Below are positions 26,617 to 35,550 of a stretch of DNA of 64,000 nucleotides, piece by piece. How positions within the stretch are numbered: the first letter of the stretch is position 1; each line of letters begins with the position of its first letter. This DNA comes from Citricoccus sp. CH26A. Lineage in GTDB: Bacteria; Actinomycetota; Actinomycetes; Actinomycetales; Micrococcaceae. The notes beneath the pieces are model-generated. The model saw only the letters and a program-made list of their open reading frames with translations. It was not told the DNA's origin and ran no database searches. The translations under genes and the position numbers were made by a program. Where the stretch lies: the NCBI RefSeq assembly GCF_000224415.1, contig NZ_AFXQ01000013.1, forward strand, positions 1 through 64,000, in the 5' to 3' direction.

Positions 26617-27654
26617 TCAGCGGGGCACGGGGACGGTGGCCAGCAGGCCGGAGAGCACCTGGTCGGCCGAGACGCCGTCCAGCTCCGCCTCGGGGCGCAG
26701 GGAGACGCGGTGCCGCAGGCACGGCAGGGTCATGGCCTGGACGTCGTCCGGGGTGGTGAAGTCCCGGCCGTTCAGCCACGCCCACGCCGTCGCGGCGTGC
26801 AGCAGGGCGGTGGACCCGCGCGGTGAGACGCCCAGCTGGAACGACGGCGAGACGCGGGTGGCCCGGGCCAGGTCCGTGACGTAACCGATCACCCCGGGGC
26901 CGGACTGGACCCGGGCCACGGCGCGGCGGGCTGCCCGGACGGTGCCGGCGCCGGCCACGGCGCGAATCCCGGCGCCGGCGAGGTCGGAGGCGTCGAAACC
27001 CTCGGCATGGCGGCGCAGGATCTCCACCTCGTCCTCGCGCCCGGGCAGCTCCATGGTCACCTTGAGCAGGAACCGGTCCAACTGGGCCTCCGGCAGCGGA
27101 TACGTGCCCTCGTACTCCACCGGGTTCTGGGTCGCGGCCACCATGAACGGGTCCGGGAGCGCACGGGAGACGCCGTCCACGGAGACCTGCCGCTCCGCCA
27201 TCGCCTCCAGCAGGGCGGCCTGCGTCTTGGGCGGGGTGCGGTTGATCTCGTCCGCCAGCAGCAGGTTCGTGAACACCGGCCCGCGGCGGAACTCGAACTC
27301 CCCGGACCGGGTGTCATAGACCAGGGAGCCGGTCACGTCACCGGGCATGAGGTCAGGGGTGAACTGCACGCGATGGGTCTCCAGGGACAGGGCGGCGGAC
27401 AGCGCCCGCACCAGCAGGGTCTTGGCCACCCCGGGCACTCCCTCCAGCAGCACGTGACCGTGGCAGAGCAACCCGACCAGCAGCCCGGTGACGGCCGGTT
27501 GCTGCCCGACGACGGCGCGCGAGACCTCCAACCGCACCCGGTCGAGGCTCTCGCGCAGCTCGGCGTCGTCCGGCCGGTCCGGCGAGTCCCGGTGGTCCGG
27601 GCGGAACGGGTCGGCCGGCGGGGCCGGCTGCGGATCGGGGTGGGGGATGCTCAT
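26617..27654 (-). CDS. MoxR-family AAA+ ATPase
   Basis: A 345-residue AAA+ chaperone-like ATPase. Walker A is EGVPGVAKT, Walker B is LLLADEINRTPPKTQ, sensor 1 lies in VAATQNPVEYEGTYPLPEAQLDRF, and a lid domain carries SPRG (sensor 2). MoxR proteins assist assembly or metal insertion of partner complexes with vWA proteins. The DUF58 product downstream is the likely partner. The start ATG at 27654 overlaps the stop of the upstream DUF4350 gene by 4 bases, so translation is probably coupled. Confidence 0.95.
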   Translation of the reverse strand: MSIPHPDPQPAPPADPFRPDHRDSPDRPDDAELRESLDRVRLEVSRAVVGQQPAVTGLLVGLLCHGHVLLEGVPGVAKTLLVRALSAALSLETHRVQFTPDLMPGDVTGSLVYDTRSGEFEFRRGPVFTNLLLADEINRTPPKTQAALLEAMAERQVSVDGVSRALPDPFMVAATQNPVEYEGTYPLPEAQLDRFLLKVTMELPGREDEVEILRRHAEGFDASDLAGAGIRAVAGAGTVRAARRAVARVQSGPGVIGYVTDLARATRVSPSFQLGVSPRGSTALLHAATAWAWLNGRDFTTPDDVQAMTLPCLRHRVSLRPEAELDGVSADQVLSGLLATVPVPR

Positions 27655-28973
27655 GGTGTCCTCGGGTCGGCGTCGGATGGTGTGTCGGCGGCGGCGGCGG
27701 CGGTGTCTGTCGTGGCGGATGTGCCGTCCCGCGCGGTTCCCGTGGCCTGCAGGCCACGGTGGACCTCGTCCTCGAGGTCCTGCAGGGCGGCGGCCGCGGC
27801 CACCAGGGCCCGGCCGGAGCCGACGTCGTCCACGTCCAGCGCGGAGCCGACCCGGCCGGCGTCCAGGCCGCTCGCCCGGGACGCCGCCGCCACCACCGCC
27901 CCGACCGGGGCCGCGGGACCGAGGCGCAGGGCCGAGGCCAGCCGCACGACCGTGGCCGAGCGCAGGGCACGGGCCGCCGCCGCGTACTGGCCGGACCGCT
28001 CGTACAGGCGGGCCCGGCCCACGGCCGTCTCCGAGGCCGGCACGATCACCGGCAGCGGCTCCACCGCCAGCGGGCCGTGCCGCCGTCCCCGCCACAACAG
28101 CAGCACGAACAGGCAGAGGACCAGCCACAGCCCGGCGGGGCGGACCCAGTCGGGAAGCAACCGGTCCAGGGTGGGAGGTCCGCCGTCCACCGGGACGTCC
28201 GCCAGGGAGGGCAGGTACCAGATGACGTCCGTGTCCCGGCCCAGGGTCCACAGGGACAGCACGGCGTGGCCCTCGTCCGCGGCGCCGGCGTTGGCCACCA
28301 TGTCCCGGTGCCCCAGGACCACGGTGCCCTCGGCGGTGGTCACCACGGCGTACGCGGCCCCGGACGGCCCCGCACCGGTGCCGGGGACCGGGAAGCACTG
28401 CTGGCCGGACGGTCCGGTGCGGTAGGACCGTCCCCCCGCGGACACGGACCGGGCCTCGAGGGCCGCGGGCCAGCGGCACTGCTGTCCGGCAGGCAGCGGG
28501 GCGCCCTCGGGGACGACACCGCCCTGGCTGACCCCGGGAGCCAGGCCCTGCAGGACGGTCAGCCCCGGTTCGACCAGCACCCGCCGCTCGGGGCCGACCG
28601 CCTCGGCGAGTTGCTCCAGCGCCTCGGCGGGCAGGTGTCCGGCCGGGTCGTGGAACAGCACGGGGGCACCGGGGTGGTCTGCGGCCAGGGCCAGGGCCTC
28701 CGGCAGTGAGGCGGCCGGATGGACCGCGATCCCGTGCTGGTCCAGGACGCGCGCGACGGCCCTGCCGCCCTCCGGCCGTGCGGAGTCCGTGCCGAGCGGA
28801 CGGGCACCGGGATCCTGGCGCAGGATCGAGGGCAGCGCGACGAGCACGAGCAGGGCGGCCAGGACGAACCAGATCCGGGCGGCACGCCACCAGCGCCGGA
28901 CGGCCTGCCCGGTGTCCGGGACGGCGGGAGCGGTGTGGAGTGCGGCGGCCGGACGGGCGGGGGGAGTCCTCAT
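27651..28973 (-). CDS. DUF4350 domain membrane protein
   Basis: A 440-residue protein with an N-terminal membrane helix (about 31-51, WFVLAALLVLVALPSIL). A DUF4350 region resembling a GATase/IFT52-like fold follows (about 55-250; GRAVARVLDQHGIAVH, APVLFHDPAGHLP). A second helix lies near 300-320 (GLWLVLCLFVLLLWRGRR), and a cytosolic helical C-terminal domain completes it, resembling the DUF4129-like tail (LYERSGQYAAAARALRSATV). It is always encoded in MoxR-DUF58-DUF4129 loci of Actinobacteria and has no assigned biochemical role. It overlaps both neighbours by 4 bases. Confidence 0.88.
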   Translation of the reverse strand: MRTPPARPAAALHTAPAVPDTGQAVRRWWRAARIWFVLAALLVLVALPSILRQDPGARPLGTDSARPEGGRAVARVLDQHGIAVHPAASLPEALALAADHPGAPVLFHDPAGHLPAEALEQLAEAVGPERRVLVEPGLTVLQGLAPGVSQGGVVPEGAPLPAGQQCRWPAALEARSVSAGGRSYRTGPSGQQCFPVPGTGAGPSGAAYAVVTTAEGTVVLGHRDMVANAGAADEGHAVLSLWTLGRDTDVIWYLPSLADVPVDGGPPTLDRLLPDWVRPAGLWLVLCLFVLLLWRGRRHGPLAVEPLPVIVPASETAVGRARLYERSGQYAAAARALRSATVVRLASALRLGPAAPVGAVVAAASRASGLDAGRVGSALDVDDVGSGRALVAAAAALQDLEDEVHRGLQATGTARDGTSATTDTAAAAADTPSDADPRTP

Positions 28974-29677
28974 CGCGGTGCCCCCGGGGCGGCTGAACCC
29001 GGTCCGGTGACGGCCGGTGCGGTGTGGGTGGTGGGGGCGGACTCCAGCCGTGCGTCGAGCCGGCGGACGGACTCGGCCTGGGCGGCGGTGGCGGAGCGCT
29101 CGCCGTAGGCCACGGCGTCGAACACGGCGGCGGCGCCGTGCAGGGCGTCGTGCTCGGCGGGGAAGGCGGCGCCGAGGGCGTGGGCGGCCTCGGTGGCCGT
29201 CCGGCCGGGACGGGTGTCCAGCACGGTGCGCACCTCGGCCTGGCGGACCAGGGCCCGGAACCAGGAGACGAGCGCCGCGTCCTGGTCCCCGGCGGCCAGG
29301 GCGGCGGCGGCGGCACGCCGGTGGTCCCCGGGGGTCGAGGAACGCTCCGCCAGCACCACGGCGGCCCGCCGGGCCCGTGTGGACGCGTTGGCACGGGGCC
29401 GCACCAGCACCAGCACGAGGACGGCGACCACCACGACGACCACCAGCAGCACCCAGCCGGGCAGCGCCGGGACGCCACCGCCGAGGGAGTCGAGCCACTC
29501 CAGGAAGCCGGCGGACACCTCTCGCAGCCAGTCCAGGACCGGGTTGGGCGCGGCCTCGGCGTACTCGCGGCCGGCCAGTTCCTCCTGCAGGAGCCGTCGG
29601 GCCGCGTCCCGGTCCGGCGGCCAGCCGTCCCGGGCGGCGGGGGAGGGCACGGCCAGCACCGTCGGGACCGGCGGCAC
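28970..29677 (-). CDS. DUF4129 domain membrane protein
   Basis: A 235-residue protein starting at GTG 29677. One strong membrane helix lies near residues 72-92 (PGWVLLVVVVVVAVLVLVLV). A cytosolic C-terminal DUF4129 domain spans about 130-200 (DAALVSWFRALVRQAEVRTVLD, GRTATEAAHALG). The N-terminal part (RDAARRLLQEELAGREYAEA, then NPVLDWL) is also typical. It is the second gene of the operon, with 20 bp from the preceding gene and a 4-bp overlap with DUF4350. The unit probably acts at the membrane with MoxR. Confidence 0.88.
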   Translation of the reverse strand: MPPVPTVLAVPSPAARDGWPPDRDAARRLLQEELAGREYAEAAPNPVLDWLREVSAGFLEWLDSLGGGVPALPGWVLLVVVVVVAVLVLVLVRPRANASTRARRAAVVLAERSSTPGDHRRAAAAALAAGDQDAALVSWFRALVRQAEVRTVLDTRPGRTATEAAHALGAAFPAEHDALHGAAAVFDAVAYGERSATAAQAESVRRLDARLESAPTTHTAPAVTGPGSAAPGAPR

Positions 29678-29697
29678 GGTGACCGGGGCCAGCGGGA

Positions 29698-31008
29698 TCA
29701 GGCCGGCCCGGGAGGCCCGGACGGACGGTGGCGGCCGGGGACCAGGTCCTCGGTGCCGGCCGCCGCCTGGACGTCGCGCACGGTGCTGAACCGCTCGTCG
29801 TCGGCCGCGCCGGCCCGGTCGGCCGCCGCGGCCAGGTCCAGGTCGAAGCTCTCGTGCCGGATCCGGTAGTCCACGTACAGCAGGGCGGTGACGCAGGAGA
29901 GGAACGCGCGGGTGACGGCGTTGACCAGCGCGGTGACGACGAGCGTCACCAGCATCCAGACCCGGGCGGACTCGAGGGCCTGCTGGACGGAGCCGGGCTC
30001 CAGGAAGGGATCACCCAGGCCGCCGATCAGGGACAGCGGCGTGGTGATCACGGAGGAGATGACGCCGACGATGACCGACACCAGCAGCACGATGCCGAAG
30101 GTCCGCCACCAGTGCCCGCGGGTCAGGGACCAGGAGCGGCCGACGGCGCGGAACGGGGCGTGCTGCTCCACCGCGACGGCCGCCGGTGCCAGCAGGACCT
30201 TGACGTAGAGCCACACCCAGACGACCGCCAGCCCGAGCGAGAGGACGACCAGCAGGATGCCCATCACGGCGGTCGTCGTCGTGTCCCCGGCGGCGGCGCC
30301 GGCCACGAGGACGAAGAGGAGTCCCAGGAAGACGACCATGGTCACGGCACCGGCCAGCAGGTACAGCCCGCCCAGCCCCGCCAGCGACCAGGCCTGCCGG
30401 CCGGTCAGGCGCCAGGCCTGGCCCAGGGAGGTCCTCAGCCCGGCGGCGGCACGCAGGACGACGACCGACAGCACGCCCTGCGCGATGATCCCCGTGAACA
30501 GGGTCACCAGGGCGGCGAGCAGGAGGACGCCCAGGGAGCCGACGAACTGGCCGAGGTACGGACTGGCGAGGGGATCGCCCGCGAACGGGTCCTGACCGGA
30601 CTCTTCCAGCATGACCAGCTCGAAGGCGGCGTCGAGGAAGGACATGGCGGCCAGGGCGGACAGGATGATCTCGAGCAGCGCCACGATCAGGGCGGTCCCG
30701 AAGACGGCCGCGGCGTTGCGCCGGATCGTGGAGAAGGCGCCGCCGAGGATGTCGCCCAGGGCCAGCGGGATCAGCGGGATGGTCCCGGGCCGGCGGGACG
30801 GGACGCCGTAGCCCGGCTGCTGGGGGTAGCCGTAGGGGGACTGGTCCACGGGCCGGCCGTGGGGATCGTGGGCGGGCGGCTGGGGCTGTCCGTAGGGGTC
30901 GTACCCGGGGCCCGACGCCGGCGCACCCCAGCCGGACGGCTGGTCCGGGCCGTACGGGCCGGGCCGGTCCCGGTGGTCGTCGTCGCGTGGCTCGTGCTGG
31001 TGGTCCAC
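29698..31008 (-). CDS. Polytopic membrane protein (glycerophosphoryl diester phosphodiesterase membrane-domain type)
   Basis: A 436-residue integral membrane protein. Residues 1-75 are hydrophilic and rich in Pro, Gly, Tyr and Gln. About six to seven hydrophobic segments lie between 85 and 375, many with Leu/Val/Ala repeats. The family signature LGDILGGAFSTIRRNAAAVFG sits before the first helix. It resembles the membrane domain fused to GDPDs in other bacteria but has no phosphodiesterase domain, so the name should not be read as activity. GTG 31008 was chosen as the start, with a GAGGGGACC stretch upstream. It leads the MoxR operon and is divergent from mtrA. Confidence 0.82.
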   Translation of the reverse strand: MDHQHEPRDDDHRDRPGPYGPDQPSGWGAPASGPGYDPYGQPQPPAHDPHGRPVDQSPYGYPQQPGYGVPSRRPGTIPLIPLALGDILGGAFSTIRRNAAAVFGTALIVALLEIILSALAAMSFLDAAFELVMLEESGQDPFAGDPLASPYLGQFVGSLGVLLLAALVTLFTGIIAQGVLSVVVLRAAAGLRTSLGQAWRLTGRQAWSLAGLGGLYLLAGAVTMVVFLGLLFVLVAGAAAGDTTTTAVMGILLVVLSLGLAVVWVWLYVKVLLAPAAVAVEQHAPFRAVGRSWSLTRGHWWRTFGIVLLVSVIVGVISSVITTPLSLIGGLGDPFLEPGSVQQALESARVWMLVTLVVTALVNAVTRAFLSCVTALLYVDYRIRHESFDLDLAAAADRAGAADDERFSTVRDVQAAAGTEDLVPGRHRPSGPPGPA

Positions 31009-31099
31009 CGGAAGGTCCCCTCGTGAATGGTCCTGGGCCGTACCCTGGCACGGCCGGCGGGGCAGCGCGGAGAACCACGGCACGCCCCGGTCAGGACCG

Positions 31100-31105
31100 A
31101 CTATA
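31100..31105 (-). promoter_or_regulatory. Candidate -10 (TATAGT) of the MoxR operon
   Basis: TATAGT on the minus strand is the closest match to TATAAT upstream of the operon. It gives a leader of about 85 nt. No good -35 is visible. Confidence 0.45.
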
Positions 31106-31129
31106 TCGGCCGTCGCCCCCCTGGTCGGA

Positions 31130-31135
31130 TAGGGT
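31130..31135 (+). promoter_or_regulatory. Candidate -10 (TAGGGT) of mtrAB-lpqB
   Basis: TAGGGT lies about 107 bp before the mtrA start, divergent from the TATAGT element 25 bp away. No clear -35 is present. Confidence 0.4.
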
Positions 31136-31242
31136 GGGACAGATGGCCGACCGGGCCGGTCCTGTGGGCCACCGCGAGGCTCCGGCGGTCGCGCAGAGCG
31201 GCCCGTCCGGGTGAGGACGTGAGGCAGGGGAGGAAGTATCCG

Positions 31243-31920
31243 GTGAAGGCCAGAATCCTGGTGGTCGACGACGACGAGGCGCTGTCGGAGATGATCGGCA
31301 TCGTGCTGCGCAATGACGGGTTCGAACCGACCTTCTGTGCGGACGGCGCCCAGGCGCTGGACATGTTCCGCTCCACCCGGCCGGACCTGGTCCTGCTGGA
31401 CCTGATGCTGCCGGGCATGGACGGGATCGAGGTGTGCAAGGCGATCCGCGGCGAGTCGGACACCCCCATCGTGATGCTCACCGCCAAGTCCGACACCTCG
31501 GACGTGGTGCGCGGCCTCGAGGCCGGTGCGGACGACTACGTGCCCAAGCCCTTCAAGCCCGCCGAGCTCGTGGCCCGGGTCCGGGCGCGGTTGCGCGAGG
31601 GCGAGCAGCGCGCGCCGGAGACACTGAAGATCGCGGACCTGAGCATCGACGTCGCGGGCCACCAGGTGACCCGCGGGGACTCCTCGATCCCGCTGACCCC
31701 GCTGGAGTTCGACCTGCTGGTCGCGCTGGCCCGCAAGCCCTGGCAGGTCTTCACCCGCGAGATGCTGCTGGAGGAGGTCTGGGGCTACCGGCACCAGGCG
31801 GACACCCGGCTGGTGAACGTGCACGTCCAGCGGTTGCGGTCCAAGGTGGAGAAGGACCCGGAGAACCCCCAGGTCGTCCTGACCGTCCGGGGCGTCGGAT
31901 ACAAGGCAGGCCAGGCCTGA
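31243..31920 (+). CDS. mtrA: Response regulator MtrA
   Basis: A 225-residue OmpR-family response regulator. The receiver domain has the acidic pair D10-D11, phospho-acceptor D53 (LVLLDLMLPGMDG) and the K in VPKPFKP. The winged-helix domain shows PLTPLEFDLLVALARKPWQVFTREML-type sequence and ends in VRGVGYKAG. It matches actinobacterial MtrA across its length. The GTG start at 31243 follows GGGGAGGAAG. MtrA controls cell-wall and cell-division genes (rpf, ripA, dnaA in mycobacteria). It is followed 1 bp later by its kinase gene. Confidence 0.97.
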   Translation: MKARILVVDDDEALSEMIGIVLRNDGFEPTFCADGAQALDMFRSTRPDLVLLDLMLPGMDGIEVCKAIRGESDTPIVMLTAKSDTSDVVRGLEAGADDYVPKPFKPAELVARVRARLREGEQRAPETLKIADLSIDVAGHQVTRGDSSIPLTPLEFDLLVALARKPWQVFTREMLLEEVWGYRHQADTRLVNVHVQRLRSKVEKDPENPQVVLTVRGVGYKAGQA

Positions 31921-31921
31921 G

Positions 31922-33694
31922 TTGACCGAGGGCCCGGCGTCCGCCCCTGAGCAGGCGGAAGCAGACAGCTCCGGCCTCGGGTCTCGGGCCCGAGACGCGG
32001 CCGGCACGGTCCGGCGCGCCGTGCACCGGCGGTGGGCCGCCTCGCTGCAGCTGCGCACGGTGGTCATCACCGCGGTGCTCACCATGGTCTCGGCCGCCGT
32101 GCTGGCGCTGTTCCTGACCCAGCAGATCACCTCGGGCCTGTTCCAGTCCCGATTCGACCAGGTGGAGGCGGAGTCGAACCGCGGCCTGAGCACCGCGCGC
32201 TCGATCTTCGGCAACAGCGTCTCCTCGGACCCGGACGACACCGTCCAACTGGTCGAGGACACCCTGAACTCCCTCGCCGGACAGACCGGCGCCACGGTGG
32301 GCCGGGACCTGCTGCTGATCCCGATCGAGCAGTCGCAGAACCTGTACGTGGGGACCCGGACCACGAACAACCTGGACGCCGACGTCATCCCCGAGGCGCT
32401 CGCCCAGGCCGTCCAGGACGGGACGGGGACGTACTGGCAGTCGATCTCGTTGCCGGACTCCGGGGGCGGCACCACTCCCGGCCTGGCGTTCGGCACCCGG
32501 GTGACCCTTCCTCCCGGGAACGTCTATGCCCTGTACATGGTCTACGACCTCTCCAGCGTGCAGCAGACGCTGGACTACCTGATGCGTGTGCTGGTCGTCG
32601 CCGGCGCGATGCTGGTGATGATGAACTCGCTGATCGCGGTCTACGTCACCCGGGCCGTGGTGCGCCCCGTGAGCCAGGCGGCGCTGACCGCCGAGTCGCT
32701 GTCCTCCGGGGACCTGAGCGTCCGGATGCCGGTCCACGGGGAGGACGAGATGGCCCGGCTGGGGACGTCCTTCAACCGGATGGCGGACAACATCCAGGAC
32801 CAGATCACGCAACTGGCGGAACTGTCCCAGATCCAGCAGCGCTTCGTCTCGGACGTCTCGCACGAGCTGCGCACCCCGCTGACCACGGTGCGGATGGCCG
32901 CCGAGGTCCTGTACGACTCGCGCGAGGACTTCGACCCCGTCAACCGGCGCTCCACGGAACTGCTCTACCACCAGGTGGAGCGCTTCCAGGCGCTGCTGGC
33001 GGACCTGCTGGAGATCACCCGCTTCGATGCCGGTGCGGCCACCGTGGCCGCCGAGAGGACCGACCTGCTGCACCTCGCCGCGGACGTCGTCCTGACGGCC
33101 CAGCCGCTGGCCAGCAAGGCGGACACCGAGGTGTTCCTGGTGCCCAGCGGCACCGACGTCACCGCCGAGGTGGACCCCCGGCGCATCGAACGGATCGTGC
33201 GGAACCTCATCAACAACGCGATCGAGCACGGGGAGGGACGCCCGGTGGACGTGCTCCTCGGATCGGACGAGGACTCGGTGGCCATCATCGTGCGGGACCA
33301 CGGCATCGGGATGTCCGCCGAACAGGCCTCCCGCGTCTTCGACCGGTTCTGGCGGGCGGACCCGGCCCGGGCCCGGACCACCGGTGGATCCGGGCTGGGA
33401 CTGTCCATCGCCACCGAGGACACCCGGTTGCACCGCGGCCGGCTCGACGCCTGGGGAGAACCGGGCGAGGGATCCGCCTTCCGGCTGACCATCCCGCGGC
33501 GCAGCGGTGATGCGGTGGGCGAGGGCTCGCCCCTGGAGCTGCCGCCGGTGTACACCGAGGACCAGCGGCGCCGGCCCACGGACATCGAGAGCACGGAACC
33601 GGCGGGGACGGCCGGCCTGGTCCTGCCGGACCGTGTCCACGAACAGGCACTGGTCCGGCGGCCACCCGAGACGCCGACCGAGGAGGTGCGGTGA
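31922..33694 (+). CDS. mtrB: Sensor histidine kinase MtrB
   Basis: A 590-residue membrane kinase starting at TTG 31922. Two membrane helices flank an extracytoplasmic sensor region (helices near 40-66 and 222-248). HAMP follows, then HisKA with the phospho-acceptor H in SDVSHELRTPLTT. The HATPase domain contains RNLINNAIEHG (N box), DHGIGM (G1) and GSGLGLSIA (G2). The C-terminal 70 residues are a disordered tail. It overlaps lpqB by 4 bases (GTGA). MtrB, MtrA and the lipoprotein LpqB form a conserved actinobacterial envelope-signalling unit. Confidence 0.96.
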   Translation: MTEGPASAPEQAEADSSGLGSRARDAAGTVRRAVHRRWAASLQLRTVVITAVLTMVSAAVLALFLTQQITSGLFQSRFDQVEAESNRGLSTARSIFGNSVSSDPDDTVQLVEDTLNSLAGQTGATVGRDLLLIPIEQSQNLYVGTRTTNNLDADVIPEALAQAVQDGTGTYWQSISLPDSGGGTTPGLAFGTRVTLPPGNVYALYMVYDLSSVQQTLDYLMRVLVVAGAMLVMMNSLIAVYVTRAVVRPVSQAALTAESLSSGDLSVRMPVHGEDEMARLGTSFNRMADNIQDQITQLAELSQIQQRFVSDVSHELRTPLTTVRMAAEVLYDSREDFDPVNRRSTELLYHQVERFQALLADLLEITRFDAGAATVAAERTDLLHLAADVVLTAQPLASKADTEVFLVPSGTDVTAEVDPRRIERIVRNLINNAIEHGEGRPVDVLLGSDEDSVAIIVRDHGIGMSAEQASRVFDRFWRADPARARTTGGSGLGLSIATEDTRLHRGRLDAWGEPGEGSAFRLTIPRRSGDAVGEGSPLELPPVYTEDQRRRPTDIESTEPAGTAGLVLPDRVHEQALVRRPPETPTEEVR

Positions 33695-35442
33695 ACACGA
33701 CGCGGACGACCCGACGAACGGCAGCACGGAACCCCGGCCACCCGGTGCGGTGGCGGTGGCTGGTCCTGCTCGTGGCCGGGCTGCTCGTCCTCAGCGGCTG
33801 CGCCCGGTTGCCGCAGGGCGGTCCCGTGGGCACCTCGGAGCCCCTGGCCGGGAACGACAACCAGGTCAACTACACCTTCACTCCCGCGGGGCCGTCCGAG
33901 GGGGACAGCCCGGAGGAGATCATCCGCGGCTTCCTCACCGCCGGCACCGGGGTCCAGGACGACTACGCCACGGCCCGCGAGTTCCTCACCGAGGACGCGG
34001 CCGCCGCGTGGCAGCCGAATGCCCGGACGCTGGTCTACACCTCCGAACCGACGCTCGTCCCCTCGGCCACGGACAACGTGTACACCGTGCAGATGGAGGT
34101 CGAGTCGGTGGTGGACGACCGCGGCATCATGAGCCGCATGCCCGCGAACACCACCGAGGCGGCGGAGTTCGAGGTGACCGAGGTGGACGGGCAGTGGCGG
34201 ATCACCCGGGCGCCGGCCGGCGTCGTCCTGGAGACCACCCAGTTCCGGGCCCTGTTCGGCTCCCACGAGCTCTACTTCTATGACCAGTCGTACCAGTTCG
34301 CCGTGCCGGACGTGCGCTGGTTCCTGAACCGTCCCGGCACGGCCGCGGACATCGTCGATGCCCTGCTCGACGGGCCGGCGCCGTACCTGGAGGGAGCGGT
34401 GCGCACCGCATTCCAGTCCGGGTCCGAGCTCGCCCGGCCCTCCGTGCCGATCAGCGGCGGTGCGGCCAAGGTCGACTTCACCCAGCAGACCCTCGAGGGC
34501 ACCGACGGACTGACCCGTCACCGGATGCAGCAGCAGCTCGAGCTCACCCTCGGCGGTCTCAACAACGTCTCCACGGTGGAGCTGTCCGTCGACCTCGACC
34601 CCATCGACCTCGGTCCGGCCCCGGACGGTTTCGTCACCGCGCGCGTCAACCCGAGCGTGGGTTCCACCCAGGTGGCCGTGGCCGACGGGCAGCTGGTCTA
34701 CTACGAGGGAGATGCCGCCGTCCCGGTCGGTGGCCTCCGGATCGACGCCGGCGAGCCGCCCGCGCTGCCGGCCATGAGCCTGGACGGCACCCGGTTCGCG
34801 TTCCTCAACCCCGACCGCGACCAGATGCGCACCGCGGACACGGACGGTTCCCAGCGACTGGTCCTGCAGGGGCGCGACCTCACCCGGCCCAGCTTCGACC
34901 TCTCCGGCTGGGTCTGGACCGTTGACCACGCCCAGGGCACCCGCGTGATGGCCATCGACGCCGGCACGGGGGGCGCCGGAGACGAGGCCACGCGTGAGAT
35001 CAGCGCCGAGTGGATCGGAGACCGGCAGGTCTCGGCGCTGAGGATCTCGCGGGACGGCACGCGTGCGGCCATCGTGGCCGGCGAGGGGGAGTCCAACCAC
35101 CTCTACCTCGCCGGGGTCATCCGCGACTCCGAGGGCGTGCCGCGCGGACTGGGTGCGCCGGTACGGCTCGAGCCGACCGTCCCGATCACCGAGGTCACCT
35201 GGCTCTCCGACCAGGAACTCGTGGTGGCCTCCACCAGTCCCAACGAGCCGGTGGAGGCACAGGTGGTCGGCTTCGACGGGTCCCTGCGGACCCTCAAGCC
35301 CCTGCTCGGCATGACCGGCCTCTCGACCGGGCCTGCGGACAACCCGATCTACGCCGAGACCGCAGAGGCCGTCCACGCCCTCGCGGGGTCCACGTGGCGG
35401 TCCCAGGCGGGAGTGGCCGAGGACCTGGCCTTCCCGGGCTGA
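33691..35442 (+). CDS. lpqB: Lipoprotein LpqB
   Basis: A 583-residue lipoprotein. The signal peptide ends in a lipobox LSGC with the lipidated cysteine at residue 37. A GerMN domain is followed by a beta-propeller-like LpqB C-terminal region (about 330-583), which includes MSLDGTRFAFLNPDRDQ and LRISRDGTRAAIV repeats. LpqB binds the extracellular part of MtrB and tunes its activity in mycobacteria. The GTG start overlaps the mtrB stop, showing translational coupling. A short GC-rich hairpin follows the stop. Confidence 0.95.
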   Translation: MNTTRTTRRTAARNPGHPVRWRWLVLLVAGLLVLSGCARLPQGGPVGTSEPLAGNDNQVNYTFTPAGPSEGDSPEEIIRGFLTAGTGVQDDYATAREFLTEDAAAAWQPNARTLVYTSEPTLVPSATDNVYTVQMEVESVVDDRGIMSRMPANTTEAAEFEVTEVDGQWRITRAPAGVVLETTQFRALFGSHELYFYDQSYQFAVPDVRWFLNRPGTAADIVDALLDGPAPYLEGAVRTAFQSGSELARPSVPISGGAAKVDFTQQTLEGTDGLTRHRMQQQLELTLGGLNNVSTVELSVDLDPIDLGPAPDGFVTARVNPSVGSTQVAVADGQLVYYEGDAAVPVGGLRIDAGEPPALPAMSLDGTRFAFLNPDRDQMRTADTDGSQRLVLQGRDLTRPSFDLSGWVWTVDHAQGTRVMAIDAGTGGAGDEATREISAEWIGDRQVSALRISRDGTRAAIVAGEGESNHLYLAGVIRDSEGVPRGLGAPVRLEPTVPITEVTWLSDQELVVASTSPNEPVEAQVVGFDGSLRTLKPLLGMTGLSTGPADNPIYAETAEAVHALAGSTWRSQAGVAEDLAFPG

Positions 35443-35448
35443 TCCTCC

Positions 35449-35463
35449 GGGGCGGTCCGCCCC
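35449..35463 (+). terminator. Short GC hairpin after lpqB
   Basis: GGGGCG (35449-35454) pairs with CGCCCC (35458-35463) around a 3-nt loop, 6 bp after the stop. There is no U-tract, so it is a weak candidate. Confidence 0.35.
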
Positions 35464-35538
35464 ACTCCACACGTGCCCGGCCGGTGGGCGTGGTCCACCA
35501 CCGGCGTCCGCGCGCGCCGGCCGGGTGGACGGGGAAGA

Positions 35539-35544
35539 CAGGAT
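35539..35544 (+). promoter_or_regulatory. -10-like CAGGAT, leaderless geometry
   Basis: CAGGAT ends 6 nt before the ATG of the comF-like gene at 35551. Confidence 0.4.
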
Positions 35545-35550
35545 GGCGCC